64,000 nt of DNA, taken from NCBI GenBank assembly GCA_002410925.1, contig DHPR01000019.1:946-64945 (forward strand), written 5' to 3'. This stretch comes from UBA5359 sp002410925 [NCBI: bacterium UBP13_UBA5359] (GTDB taxonomy: Bacteria; UBP13; UBA5359). Each line of letters begins with the position of its first letter. The stretch's first letter is position 1. The translations under genes were made by a program, and so were the position numbers. The notes below the pieces were generated by a model. The model had not been told where the DNA came from and searched no databases. It saw nothing but the letters and a program-made list of their open reading frames with translations. Positions 7,210-16,906 of this stretch are shown one piece after another.

Positions 7210-8079
7210 TCAGGCGCTATAACGTCTGAGATTCTCCAACCCTATCTCCAGCGCCTTGCGATTATCTTCCATACCTTCAAACTCTATGGAGAGGAAACCG
7301 TCATAGCCTGCTGCCTGCAAAGCTTTGATGCAACCGGCCGTATCAACGTTGCCATGCCCGATAATAGAGCCGCGCAGCCAGTTTCCGCCACGGGAACGGA
7401 ACCAGCCCTCTCCGGGATCGGCTATGCCGGGCTTAATATGGAAATCCTTGGCATGGGCGTGGATGGCATGAGGCGCCATGCGGCTTACAGCCCGCAAGGG
7501 ATCGTCGTCGGCACAGAGAAAGTTGCCTATATCCACCAGCCAGCCGAAATTAGGATGATTCACCTCATTAAACAACACGGCGCAACGATCGCTGTCCTGA
7601 ATCAGAAAGCCGTGGTTCTCCACCATAGTTTTGATGCCCTTATCAGCAGCGTATTCGGTTATCGCCCGGCATCCCCCGGCCACATCAGGCAAAACTTCCA
7701 GAAACTCCGCCAGGTCTTTCTTACCATCCTTTATTCCCCCGGTGGCATCATGACGCATACACGGCACTCCCAGTATGGCGGCTATATCCACCTCGCCTTT
7801 GAGTCGCTCCACCTCGTCCTGCCAGCTGCCGCCCTGAGGTGGGTTGATAAAATCCGCACCGATGGTATAGCTGATTATCGGTAGCCCGGCTTCGGCACAG
7901 GCCTCCTTGACCCTGACTGCCAGGGCAGCGGTGTCCGTTTCTCCTTCCGGCAGCTTGAGCCCGGAGAACTCTATCCCGTCAAAGCCTAATTCCGCCGTAG
8001 CTTTGATGAGCCCGAAGATATCCATCTTGCTCTCATTAAGATAGCGCTGAAAACTATAGGAACTAACACCGATTTCCAT
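7210..8079 (-). CDS. Sugar phosphate isomerase/epimerase-like TIM barrel
   Basis: 289 residues of the xylose-isomerase-like TIM barrel family (AP endonuclease 2 superfamily), which includes IolE, IolI, hydroxypyruvate isomerase and D-tagatose/psicose epimerases. Metal-ligand positions are suggested by GFDGIEFSG (Glu), the MVENHG region (Glu, His), FGWLVDIGN (Asp), HAHAKDFHI (His, Asp) and FLSIEFEG (Glu), so a divalent-metal enzyme acting on a keto sugar or inosose is likely. GGGAGG lies 5 bp before the ATG. No partner enzyme adjoins it: it stands between the XRE-cupin regulator and the convergent transporter. Exact reaction unknown. Confidence 0.8.
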   Translation of the reverse strand: MEIGVSSYSFQRYLNESKMDIFGLIKATAELGFDGIEFSGLKLPEGETDTAALAVRVKEACAEAGLPIISYTIGADFINPPQGGSWQDEVERLKGEVDIAAILGVPCMRHDATGGIKDGKKDLAEFLEVLPDVAGGCRAITEYAADKGIKTMVENHGFLIQDSDRCAVLFNEVNHPNFGWLVDIGNFLCADDDPLRAVSRMAPHAIHAHAKDFHIKPGIADPGEGWFRSRGGNWLRGSIIGHGNVDTAGCIKALQAAGYDGFLSIEFEGMEDNRKALEIGLENLRRYSA

Positions 8080-8241
8080 GAAGAACCTCCCTTTTATATT
8101 AGCCTGAAATCTGAAGTAATTACGCTCCGGTAGATTTCTTTAGCTTTTTTATCCAGACCTACTTCTCAGGATTAATTAAAGCTATCAATTAAGCCTGAGC
8201 GTTCTCCTTTAGACTTCAAACTTTTACCTTCAGACTAGCAA

Positions 8242-8811
8242 TTACTGTCCTCGCTTGAATTTGACCAGCATATAGGCAGAAGCCGTTTCCTGACCAAGAT
8301 TTTTTATAGAATGTCTGACATCAGCGTTGTAATGAGCTGAATCCCAGGCTTCAAGTTCTTTGCAATGTTCACCGGACACCACTTCCATCTTGCCGGATAA
8401 AACGGTGAGCAATTCCTCCGTCTGAGGAAAGTGGGGCTCGGATATCAGAATCCCTCCCTGTTGCAAGTGGATAATATATATCTCCTGATTCTCAACAAAA
8501 CGATGGGGCGCCACAACCTGTATACGGCAACGCCCCTCGTCATAATCAAGCACTACCGCTCTGTCCCTTCGGTGAATATCAAAGCGTCCCGTCTCGTCAA
8601 CCTGGAGCAGTTCCTGCAAGTCCAGCCCCAGACCACAGGCTATCTTCCAGACTGTAGCAATGGTGGGATTAACTTTATCGCCCTCTATCTGCGAAAGCAT
8701 AGCTTTAGAAACGCCCGAACGCCTGGATAGATCATCCAGAGAAAGGTGCTGTTTCTTGCGCAGCTTACGTATGTTATTAGCTAATGCAGGCGGGCTGCCG
8801 ACAGTTTTCAT
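8242..8811 (-). CDS. XRE-family regulator with C-terminal cupin
   Basis: 189 residues: helix-turn-helix at about 10-65 (IRKLRKKQHLSLDDLSRRSGVSKAMLSQIE, VNPTIATVWKIA) and a small cupin at about 105-185 (ILISEPHFPQTEELLTVLSGKMEVV). This architecture (PuuR/SutR-like) usually senses a small metabolite and represses a neighbouring catabolic gene. It is in line with, and 162 bp upstream of, the sugar isomerase-like gene and 113 bp downstream of the acyltransferase gene, either of which could be its target. A GGGAG ribosome site is present. Function beyond DNA binding is not visible. Confidence 0.85.
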   Translation of the reverse strand: MKTVGSPPALANNIRKLRKKQHLSLDDLSRRSGVSKAMLSQIEGDKVNPTIATVWKIACGLGLDLQELLQVDETGRFDIHRRDRAVVLDYDEGRCRIQVVAPHRFVENQEIYIIHLQQGGILISEPHFPQTEELLTVLSGKMEVVSGEHCKELEAWDSAHYNADVRHSIKNLGQETASAYMLVKFKRGQ

Positions 8812-8924
8812 ATGTTGCTCCCAGAGCGCATCTCTATTCTACGCATCCATCTTGCATGAATCATTAAGTCTTTCTCTCTTCACCCACTATTCTCCTGCTT
8901 TCTGCAGCAACCGATCTCTTTTAA

Positions 8925-10190
8925 TTACTTGGAATTAATCACGGATGGGATACGTGTTCTATAAACCTGATGCCCGAAATCAGGCAGGTTATCCAGCAGA
9001 AAGAGCATTCCTTGGCTACGCCAGTAATGATTATCAACCAGATAATCATATAGAACTCGCTGCAGACTCGTCTTGCGCGGGGCCGTAACCGGATCAAAGG
9101 ATTCTTGTAAAAACACAAACCATATGTTTTTACTAAGTGCAGGTATAGGATAGAGATAGAGCTCCTGCAGCAGCTTTACAAGGTTTGAATCCTGCGGTAG
9201 CAACTCTTCTAATTGTGGACTGAAAATCCAGGAAGCGGAGGTGAAAGCCACCGGCAACCGATCAGGGAAGCGCGTCTTAAAGAAAGCTGCGGCACGCTGA
9301 AGAGAATCCCGGCAGGCCTCAAGTGACATACCGCCTCCTGACGGGATATGAATATCAAGAACCCAGTCGCCACGCTTCAGCACCAGGTCCCACTCTGCTA
9401 AAGGCAGAGAGATCTCTTGCTGCAATCCATGACCTTGCGGTAACACCGGATACCCCTGCACCTCGGAACCGCTTGAACTTAAGGCGGATACCCATCCAGG
9501 CTCATCTCCGGGAACGGCTGTATCCCCATTCAGATAGCCGCTTTTACTATATTCCTGACCGGCTTCCGCCAGCGCGATCATTTCACCGCTGTTGCGATGA
9601 CGATAAACCGTCACCCCGCCGCGAAAGGGCATCAGCCAATATTCAAGCCTGCCGATGCGCAGAAAAATATTGCCGTTTATATAATTACGCAGCCAGGTTA
9701 GCTGATTGATGAACATACCTGAGTATCCATCGTGCGCCCGACGATAACTGCCGCAAATGCAGAATATTTGCCGAGCGGTCTCTCGTGTTATCTCCTCAGG
9801 TATCCGCAGCACCTTATGGTAATCTCGCAAACGAGGCACCATAGCCATACCGATCAACAGATAAAACAGACCTCTGTTATTATCCGAGATAATATTCAAT
9901 ACCGGCACCGTTTTTAGATGTTCATGACCCGTTTCAAATATCCGCCAATAACAATACCAGGCCAGACAGCACAAAGCCCGGTCGGCAGAGATCTGTGCCG
10001 CCACTGTCAATAAAGAAGTATCCATGGATTCTTCCAACCCGGACCATTGCCGATTTTCAACGACCGCTGCGGACTCAAGAAAGGGCAGGAGACCTTCAGG
10101 CATAACGGCCATAGCCTCTTCCCAAAAGGGTTTTATCGCCTCCAGCTTATCATCCTCACCGATTACTTTAATTACCTCTTCAGCCGTCAA
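8925..10190 (-). CDS. Acyltransferase-domain protein with GNAT-like C-terminus, substrate unknown
   Basis: 421 residues beginning at a TTG (10188-10190) supported by GGGAGGG 9 bp upstream; the nearby ATG is out of frame. The pattern matches, from memory, the two-domain family of an N-acyltransferase N-terminal domain (about 1-140) plus a GNAT-like C-terminal domain (about 145-410; VLDIHIPSGGGMSLEACRDS, FTSASWIFSPQLEELLP). No characterised reaction is known to me for this family. It diverges from the Kbl-Tdh fusion gene across a 221-bp region. No membrane segment or signal peptide is seen. Confidence 0.55.
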   Translation of the reverse strand: MTAEEVIKVIGEDDKLEAIKPFWEEAMAVMPEGLLPFLESAAVVENRQWSGLEESMDTSLLTVAAQISADRALCCLAWYCYWRIFETGHEHLKTVPVLNIISDNNRGLFYLLIGMAMVPRLRDYHKVLRIPEEITRETARQIFCICGSYRRAHDGYSGMFINQLTWLRNYINGNIFLRIGRLEYWLMPFRGGVTVYRHRNSGEMIALAEAGQEYSKSGYLNGDTAVPGDEPGWVSALSSSGSEVQGYPVLPQGHGLQQEISLPLAEWDLVLKRGDWVLDIHIPSGGGMSLEACRDSLQRAAAFFKTRFPDRLPVAFTSASWIFSPQLEELLPQDSNLVKLLQELYLYPIPALSKNIWFVFLQESFDPVTAPRKTSLQRVLYDYLVDNHYWRSQGMLFLLDNLPDFGHQVYRTRIPSVINSK

Positions 10191-10313
10191 GATATCTGCC
10201 CTCCCTCATAATCATTCTAATCTAATAAGACTTCTATTGTTTTACAGATAATCCTTTTAAAATCCTCTCTAACCTGCTCCAGGCTATCGTAAGCTCATAT
10301 ATAAGGAGTACGC

Positions 10314-10341
10314 TTGACAATTTCGTTCAGTATACTATACT
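10314..10341 (+). promoter_or_regulatory. Sigma-70-type promoter of the Kbl-Tdh fusion gene
   Basis: TTGACA at 10314-10319, a 16-bp spacer and TATACT at 10336-10341. Transcription would start near 10348, which rules out the ATG at 10343 as start codon and supports the ATG at 10412 behind an AAGGAGG ribosome site. Confidence 0.75.
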
Positions 10342-10411
10342 TATGTTTAAGATAATTTTACACTTCTCTGGATTAATTGGGTATAGATATTACGGCAAGG
10401 AGGTATCTGAA

Positions 10412-12757
10412 ATGGAAAGGCTCTATAACAGGTTGGCTGAATCTCTTCAGAAGCGGGAAGAGGAAGGGTTGCGCAAATTCGAGCGGGTCATCACCTCAGC
10501 CCAGGGAAACGAGATCAAGGTGGAGGGCTTGAAGAAGCCGGTACTGAATTTCTGCAGCAATGATTATTTAGGCCTTTCCAATCATCCCAAAGTATTATCG
10601 GCAGCAAAACGCGCACTGGATACCTACGGCTACGGTCTCTCTTCCGTGCGTTTTATCTGCGGCACTCAACGTATTCATCGAGATCTGGAAGAGCGCCTGT
10701 CGGATTGGCTGGGTTTTGAGGATACCATCGTCTACACCTCCTGCTTCAATGCCAACGGCGGCCTCTTTGAGAGCATTCTGGGCGAGAACGATACCCTGGT
10801 AAGCGCCCGTTTGAATCATGCCAGCATCATTGACGGAGCACGCCTGACCAAATGCCGACGCCTGATTTATAAAGAGGATGATCCAAAGGACCTGGCCAGG
10901 GTATTGATGGAAGCTACGATGCAGGATACCGATACTATTGTTATCACCGACGGCGTCTTCAGTATGGAGGGAACGCTGGCGCCGCTGGATAACCTGCTGC
11001 CGATATGTAAAAAACATGAAGCACTGCTGGCGGTGGATGATTCTCATGCCGTAGGCCTGGTGGGCAGCGGCGGTCGCGGCACCCCGGAACGCTTTGGAGT
11101 GGCTGTGGATATTCTGACCGGCACCCTGGGCAAGGCGCTGGGAGGAGCCTGCGGCGGCTACATCTCCGGTAAACGAGAGCTGATCGAGTGGTTGCGCAAT
11201 ACTTCAAGGCCGTATCTCTTCTCCAATTCCCTGGCTCCATCCCTGGTAGCGGGCGGTCTGGCATCTATAGATATAGTCGCTTCAGATGAGGGAATGGAAT
11301 TGAGAGGCCGCCTGAACGATAATACAGCTCGCTTCCGCCAGGCTATGAGAGAATCAGGCTTCAATATCCCCGATGGAGAGCATCCTATTATTCCCGTTAT
11401 CCTGGACGATGCCCGGACAGCCGGCGAAATGGCGGAAAGGTTGTTGCAGTTGGGTATCTACGTTACCAGCTTCAGCTATCCTGTTGTCCCCAGGAAGAGC
11501 CCGCGTATCCGCGTTCAGATTTCCGCCGCCCATACGCCAGAGCAGATAGACCGAGCGATAGAGGCCTTTGCCGTTGCCGGAGGAGAGCTGGGCATAGTAA
11601 ACAGAGGCTCTACATATGATGCCGCTCCTCTTTTCCCTGCAGAAACAGCTACCATGCGAGCCTGGGTATACAGAAGCAAACGCAGGCAGAATGGAACACA
11701 CCTCAGTCTGGAGCAGGTGCCTGTACCCGTACCCCACCCGGGAGATCTGCTGCTGAAGATATCACGCGTTACCGTCTGCGGCACAGATGAAGATCTCTTT
11801 CATGGTAAATTCAGTGATGTTCACGACGGTATCATCCCCGGACATGAGATTTTCGGTGAGATAGTTGACCTTGGCTCTAACGTCCGGGGCTTTGAGATCG
11901 GGCAGAAAGTAGTAGCGGAATCTCATTATCTCATCCCGGGATACGTAGAAGAGGGAATTATAGGATTGTGGGGACCCAAGCTTCCCAAAGGCGGATATTT
12001 GCTGCCGCTCAATGGCGGCTACGCCGAATATACAGCCATTCCTTCTTACTGCGCCCTTGTGGTGCCCGAATCTTTGGACCATCCCGACTTCTTCCCCTCC
12101 CTGCTGGAGGGCGCAGGCAACGATTGTCTTATTGCCAAGTATCTGCTGGATCACAACCTTCTGGGCAGCGTAGCTGTACTGGGATGCGGTCCGCACGGTC
12201 TCTTCACTCAGATGTTCTGCAAACACTTTGGAGCAGCCAAAGTGGCTGCCTTTGAAATTAACTCCTCCCGGGCAGAGTTTGCCGCCGGCTTTGGAGCAGA
12301 TCGCATAATCAATCCTCTTGCCGCTGGCTTTGAAAAACAGGTGGAAGAGTTCACCGCAAGCAAAGGCTTTGACGTGGTCATCGATACAGCCGGGGCCCGG
12401 CGTGAAGTGCTGGAAACCTGCTTAAAATTGGTCAGGAGTGGTGGCACACTGGTGCTCTTCGGCCTCTACGGCGACAAGTCTATACTCCTTAACGGATATA
12501 CCATTAACGATATTATCTTCAACCAGCGTGATTTGGATATTGAGTATGCCGGCAAAAGAATCCATGTCAGAGGCATCACCGGACGCGAGGGCATCTGGCC
12601 TTATCTCATAGATGCAGTGGCTCTATCCAAAGAGCTGCAGCAGAAGATGATGAAACCGGTGACGGTCATGGGGCCATTAGATAACCTGGGTGCGGATACA
12701 GCTACATATGACAGAGAGAAGATTATGAAGAGGGCTTATACGGCATTTTCACGGTAA
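10412..12757 (+). CDS. Fusion of glycine C-acetyltransferase (Kbl-like) and threonine dehydrogenase (Tdh-like)
   Basis: 781 residues, started at 10412 behind AAGGAGG (10397-10403). Residues 1-395 are an alpha-oxoamine synthase: YGYGLSSVRFICGTQ, AVDDSHAVGLVG and DILTGTLGKALGG with Schiff-base Lys241. After a 20-residue linker, residues about 415-781 are a zinc-type medium-chain dehydrogenase: VCGTDEDLFHG (Cys456), PGHEIFGE (His478, Glu479) and a Rossmann loop near LGCGPHG. Kbl and Tdh act in sequence on threonine via unstable 2-amino-3-ketobutyrate, usually from adjacent genes; fusion would channel it. The cysteine lobe that binds structural zinc in ordinary Tdh is absent, and the Tdh half is divergent, so another amino-ketone pair is possible. 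Confidence 0.8.
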   Translation: MERLYNRLAESLQKREEEGLRKFERVITSAQGNEIKVEGLKKPVLNFCSNDYLGLSNHPKVLSAAKRALDTYGYGLSSVRFICGTQRIHRDLEERLSDWLGFEDTIVYTSCFNANGGLFESILGENDTLVSARLNHASIIDGARLTKCRRLIYKEDDPKDLARVLMEATMQDTDTIVITDGVFSMEGTLAPLDNLLPICKKHEALLAVDDSHAVGLVGSGGRGTPERFGVAVDILTGTLGKALGGACGGYISGKRELIEWLRNTSRPYLFSNSLAPSLVAGGLASIDIVASDEGMELRGRLNDNTARFRQAMRESGFNIPDGEHPIIPVILDDARTAGEMAERLLQLGIYVTSFSYPVVPRKSPRIRVQISAAHTPEQIDRAIEAFAVAGGELGIVNRGSTYDAAPLFPAETATMRAWVYRSKRRQNGTHLSLEQVPVPVPHPGDLLLKISRVTVCGTDEDLFHGKFSDVHDGIIPGHEIFGEIVDLGSNVRGFEIGQKVVAESHYLIPGYVEEGIIGLWGPKLPKGGYLLPLNGGYAEYTAIPSYCALVVPESLDHPDFFPSLLEGAGNDCLIAKYLLDHNLLGSVAVLGCGPHGLFTQMFCKHFGAAKVAAFEINSSRAEFAAGFGADRIINPLAAGFEKQVEEFTASKGFDVVIDTAGARREVLETCLKLVRSGGTLVLFGLYGDKSILLNGYTINDIIFNQRDLDIEYAGKRIHVRGITGREGIWPYLIDAVALSKELQQKMMKPVTVMGPLDNLGADTATYDREKIMKRAYTAFSR

Positions 12758-12884
12758 GAGAGCAAATGAACCGTGTTACCTCATTCCGCAGCTCTTTTCA
12801 CGCCATTGGTCTGCCCGTAACTTAAGAGTAATTTACATTCGCTGCAGGCGCTCAAGCATATCTTTATTTAACTTTGCCGTTCCA

Positions 12885-14249
12885 TCAGACGCAGAGTTCG
12901 TTATTAAAGCCATTGGCAGCTATGATGCCTTGATACCAAAAGGCCGAATCCTTGAGAACCCGCTGCTGAGTAGGATAATCGATATAGATGATGCCGAAGC
13001 GCCGGTTATAGCCAAATGACCATTCGAAGTTGTCCATAGCAGACCAGAGGAAATAGCCTCTTATGTCTACCCCATCAACAGAAGCTTTGCCATATTCTTG
13101 CAGATAACAACTAAGAAAATCGATACGCTGTGGATCATGCACCCGACCATCGTCATGTACCCAGTCACAATTAGCCATGCCGTTCTCGGTAACGACTATA
13201 GGCAAATGGTAACGCTCGTAAAGAAACTTAGGCCCCCAGTAGAGAGACGAAGGCACTACTTCCCATTCCATAGCTGTCAAAGCAGCCCCTATATTCTTGG
13301 ATATTATCTGCCTGCTCCCATTAGAAGAGACACCGACAACCTGGCCGTGATAAATATTGGCGCCATAGAAATCGAGAGGCTGGCAGATAGTTTCCATATC
13401 CCCTGTCTTGATCTTAGGCAAATCCGCCTGAAAAAGATTCAAGCCGTCTTCCGGATAACGTCCCCAGATCATTGGATCGGCAAACCAGGTGTTATTCCAG
13501 CAGCTCTTCTCCGTAACCGAAAACATCTCTTCCCTGGCAACCTCTATCTCCAGCTTACTATCGCCGGTAGGTATACTGGTTATCCCTACCGGAGCAGCAC
13601 CGACTGCAGGCTGCCTGCGGGCTCGGGCGCGGATAGCCTGTACAGCCTTGCCATGCGCCAGCAACGTATTATGGGTTGCCAGCAGGATTTCTGGAAAATC
13701 CAGACTCAATCCGGGGGCATGTATGCCACTCTGATGCCCCAGACCAATAAAGCATTGCGGCTCATTCAGAGTTATCCAATGCTGAACACGATCAGATAAT
13801 CTATCGACGATTACAGCAGCATAATCTGCAAACCAGTCAGAGCTATCGCCATTCAACCAGCCGCCACGGCAGAAAAGGGAATATGGATAATCCCAGTGAA
13901 AAAGAGTTACCCAAGGTTGTATGCCTCTCTTCAACAATGCATCGGTCAAGCGGTCGTAGAAGTCTAAGCCTTTTTTATTAACCAGGCCGATACCTTCAGG
14001 GATAATACGCGGCCAGGAGATTGAAAACCGGTAAGCTCCCAATCCTATTTCACCCATTAGAGATACATCTTCCTCATAGCGATGATACTGGTCACAAGCG
14101 GTATCTCCCGTATCCCCACCCATAATTTTTCCTGGCCAACGGCACATCATATCCCAGACAGAAAGCCCTTTGCCATCTTCATATGCCGCTCCTTCAACCT
14201 GATATGCAGCTGATGCCGCTCCCCAGACAAAGCCTTTAGGAAAGCTCAT
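12885..14249 (-). CDS. bglA: Glycoside hydrolase family 1 beta-glucosidase
   Basis: 454 residues, the normal length of a single-domain GH1 enzyme, without signal peptide, so it acts on disaccharides or glycosides inside the cell. Acid/base Glu163 sits in TLNEP and nucleophile Glu355 in VVTENG; the N-terminal FPKGFVWGAASAAYQVEG and C-terminal YFLWSAMDNFEWSFGYNRRFG are typical. No motif for a phosphorylated substrate (6-phospho-beta-glucosidase) was evident. It is the last gene of the large leftward catabolic cluster, 58 bp after the FeS protein gene, and converges on the Kbl-Tdh gene. Confidence 0.9.
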   Translation of the reverse strand: MSFPKGFVWGAASAAYQVEGAAYEDGKGLSVWDMMCRWPGKIMGGDTGDTACDQYHRYEEDVSLMGEIGLGAYRFSISWPRIIPEGIGLVNKKGLDFYDRLTDALLKRGIQPWVTLFHWDYPYSLFCRGGWLNGDSSDWFADYAAVIVDRLSDRVQHWITLNEPQCFIGLGHQSGIHAPGLSLDFPEILLATHNTLLAHGKAVQAIRARARRQPAVGAAPVGITSIPTGDSKLEIEVAREEMFSVTEKSCWNNTWFADPMIWGRYPEDGLNLFQADLPKIKTGDMETICQPLDFYGANIYHGQVVGVSSNGSRQIISKNIGAALTAMEWEVVPSSLYWGPKFLYERYHLPIVVTENGMANCDWVHDDGRVHDPQRIDFLSCYLQEYGKASVDGVDIRGYFLWSAMDNFEWSFGYNRRFGIIYIDYPTQQRVLKDSAFWYQGIIAANGFNNELCV

Positions 14250-14307
14250 TTATATCTCTTCCTCCTTTACCGATATATCAGTATATTCTCCGTTATACTC
14301 TTTCACT

Positions 14308-15432
14308 TTACATCAGTGTCTCCACCATAAGCTCTATAATATCACATACGTCGATACGCTCTGTCGCTTGCGCGGAAAGGGCACCTTTGGTGATCGGGCA
14401 TACCGTCACCAGGCGATCTGCTCCTGTTGCTACAGCTCCATCTATAATTCTGGCTGCAAGCGACCGGCTGATCTGCGGATACAATTGCTGTAAAACTCCC
14501 CCGGCTTCGCCGCAAGAAGCAGCCTCCTCCCTATTCCATCTCATTTCAACCGGCTCAATTCCAGGTATTGCAGACAGTAATTGCCTGGGCAGTTCATGCA
14601 GGCCATGAAAACGAGTGAGATAGTCATCATCATGATAAGTAACTGTCTTTTTCAATTGCTTCTGCAACTTGATCTTTCCTTTCGCTATCAAATCACTGAT
14701 ATACTCAACGGCATGCAACACCTCTATCTCTGTGGCAAAAGAAACACTCATTGCTTCATAATTGCGCTTGAAAGCATCGTAACAGCTCGGGCAGTTGGTA
14801 ACAATCTTTTTGCAACCTGTAGCCTTTATCTGCTGAAAAAGCTTGTTGGCCCAATCTTTAGCTGCCTTACGATAACCGAGAAGATACAATGGCTTACCGC
14901 AGCATACCTCTCCAGGCAATATAGTAAAGCTCTCTTCTGCTTGCTTCATGATCTTGGTCATGGCCTCAGCTAGTTCGGATTGCAGATAAGTTGTATGGCA
15001 CCCGGCAAAATAGAGCACCTCCGCCTTATCTAACGGAGCTTTGCCTGCCTGCATCTCAACAGGAATATCCTTTTTCAGCCCCAATATATTACCCTTGTCC
15101 AGAATATTATCCTTGATTCCGACAACTTCAGCCGAAGCCTTCTCCTGCTCAATAATATCGGCTCTGGCAGCCTGTATCAGAGACGGCATATCGTAATTCC
15201 CCACACAATTGTTTTTACAAGCGCCGCAGGTTGTGCAACGGTAGAGAGGAGCTATCGTTTCCTCATCCAGTTGCATGGTCTTGTTAAGTATACTATGCAG
15301 TAGTATGGCCTTACCGCGTGGGGTATCGGCCTCATGTTGCGTCTCTGTTCCCACGGTGCAGACATGCCGGCACATGAAGCATGTCTTGCAGGCGTTAATC
15401 ACATCAGTGTATTCTTTAATATACATTTTCAA
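14308..15432 (-). CDS. CCG-domain iron-sulfur protein (GlcF/LutA-like)
   Basis: 374 residues. Two 4Fe-4S motifs, CKTCFMCRHVC and CTTCGACKNNC (about residues 16-90), are followed by two cysteine-rich CCG domains (FAGCHTTYLQ...EVCCGKP and YHDDDYLTRF...ASCGEAGG) as in GlcF and heterodisulfide reductase subunit D. Such proteins pass electrons between a flavoprotein dehydrogenase and a quinone or other carrier. Its start overlaps the flavoprotein stop by 4 bp, so the two form an electron-transfer pair. The acceptor is not evident. Confidence 0.85.
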   Translation of the reverse strand: MKMYIKEYTDVINACKTCFMCRHVCTVGTETQHEADTPRGKAILLHSILNKTMQLDEETIAPLYRCTTCGACKNNCVGNYDMPSLIQAARADIIEQEKASAEVVGIKDNILDKGNILGLKKDIPVEMQAGKAPLDKAEVLYFAGCHTTYLQSELAEAMTKIMKQAEESFTILPGEVCCGKPLYLLGYRKAAKDWANKLFQQIKATGCKKIVTNCPSCYDAFKRNYEAMSVSFATEIEVLHAVEYISDLIAKGKIKLQKQLKKTVTYHDDDYLTRFHGLHELPRQLLSAIPGIEPVEMRWNREEAASCGEAGGVLQQLYPQISRSLAARIIDGAVATGADRLVTVCPITKGALSAQATERIDVCDIIELMVETLM

Positions 15433-16868
15433 GCCCCCTTGAATCCCATCTTGCCGGGATTCATAATATTATTCGGATCAATAGCTTCTTTAATTTTCTC
15501 AAAGATGCTGAATGCCTCTCCGTATTGCTCTTTCATCAGCCTGCCCAGCTTCAGACCTATGCCGTGATGCTCGTTAAGCACTCCACCGGCATTTATAGCC
15601 GCCCGCACACCCGCATCCCAGACGCTATTGTAAAGCTGCGCTGCCTCATGTGGATCCTGTGGAGGATTGTCTATAATAAAGCGGGCGTAAAGCATGCATC
15701 CCCACTCATACCAGTGTGAGAAATGCCCTATATAAACAGCCTCAGGAAAGTTATTCTCAACAGCTCTCTTCATGGCCCAGTAGACATTCTCTATATTGGA
15801 GAAGGTGGCTACCGTATCCAGAGTGCCAAAGGCCTGCGGCAGGGCAAACATATGGGGTGGGTAAAAAAAATCGTAACGATGCTTCCACCAGCTTCGGCCC
15901 ATCTCGCTGCCGAGATCTTCGGAATCCTGCTTCAGGCAGATATCTATAGCTCGTTTCTTCTCTATTTCCACTATTTCTCTATCGCCTTCAAAGCCAAATA
16001 CTAGATATGCCCCCTGCTTATCGATGCCCAAAACTCTCTTGATGAGTTTTTTAGTCTCAGCTTCATCATAAAGCCTGATGACGGATGGTCTCAACCGGCT
16101 GAGCATAATTTCTTTGCCTGCCTGCATAGCTGCATGCATATCTTTGAAGATAAAAGCATGGAATTGCCTCTCCGCAGGCAGAGGATGCAGCTTCAAAGTA
16201 GCCTTTGTTATGACACCCAGAGTTCCTTCCGATCCTATAAACAGCTGGTTGAGATCAGGACCGGCCGCGTGCCGGGGCACCGGCAGAGTATTGATGATCT
16301 TTCCATCCGGAAGTACTACCTCCATGGACATGATCATGTCTTCAATTTTGCCGTATTTGGTAGACAGCACTCCTGTTCCTCTATGGGCCAGAAAGCCTCC
16401 CAGGGTAGAGCAACTGATAGACGCGGGATAATGCATGGTAGACAGACCTTCCCCCTCCAGCTCCCACTCCAGATGCTGAGTAATAATACCTGTCTCAGCC
16501 GTAACACTGAAGGTATCCCTGTCGATGTTCAAAACTCTGTTCATCTTCTTGGTATCCAAAATTATACCGCCGTATACAGGCAGAGCACCTCCCTGAGAAC
16601 CGGCACCTCCTCCCCAGGTAACTACCGGTATCTTATAGTTACCGGCTATCTTCAGTATTCTGGAGACTTCTTCCGTCGTTTCGGGATGAACAATGAAGTC
16701 TGCCATAGGGTTGGGACACCCTCTATCCAGCCACATCTCGGGTATCCAGTAATAATCACAGGAATAGGCCGCCTTATCCGCCTTATTACCGGTTATATCT
16801 TCCCTGCCTACGACATCCGCCAGTTCGCTGTAAAGCATTTCTTGCAAATAACTATTTGATGTTTTCAC
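15429..16868 (-). CDS. FAD-linked oxidoreductase (GlcD/alkyl-DHAP synthase-like)
   Basis: 479 residues with a PCMH-type FAD-binding domain (about 40-240; VTWGGGAGSQGGALPV, CSTLGGFLAHRGTGVLSTKYG, GSEGTLGVIT) and a FAD-oxidase C-terminal domain (RPSVIRLYDEAET, EHHGIGLKLGRLM). Members oxidise 2-hydroxy acids such as glycolate or D-lactate, or belong to the alkyldihydroxyacetonephosphate synthase-like group. With the overlapping FeS gene it forms a two-component dehydrogenase. In this sugar operon it may oxidise a hydroxy acid released by the upstream aldolase; this is an inference. Confidence 0.85.
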   Translation of the reverse strand: MKTSNSYLQEMLYSELADVVGREDITGNKADKAAYSCDYYWIPEMWLDRGCPNPMADFIVHPETTEEVSRILKIAGNYKIPVVTWGGGAGSQGGALPVYGGIILDTKKMNRVLNIDRDTFSVTAETGIITQHLEWELEGEGLSTMHYPASISCSTLGGFLAHRGTGVLSTKYGKIEDMIMSMEVVLPDGKIINTLPVPRHAAGPDLNQLFIGSEGTLGVITKATLKLHPLPAERQFHAFIFKDMHAAMQAGKEIMLSRLRPSVIRLYDEAETKKLIKRVLGIDKQGAYLVFGFEGDREIVEIEKKRAIDICLKQDSEDLGSEMGRSWWKHRYDFFYPPHMFALPQAFGTLDTVATFSNIENVYWAMKRAVENNFPEAVYIGHFSHWYEWGCMLYARFIIDNPPQDPHEAAQLYNSVWDAGVRAAINAGGVLNEHHGIGLKLGRLMKEQYGEAFSIFEKIKEAIDPNNIMNPGKMGFKGA

Positions 16869-16906
16869 AAATACATACTCCCTTTCGATTAACCTTGTAG
16901 CAGCCG

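Noticed and set aside
10343-10411. Upstream ATG (10343) as start of the Kbl-Tdh fusion
   Set aside because: It lies upstream of the predicted transcription start and lacks a ribosome site, whereas 10412 has AAGGAGG.
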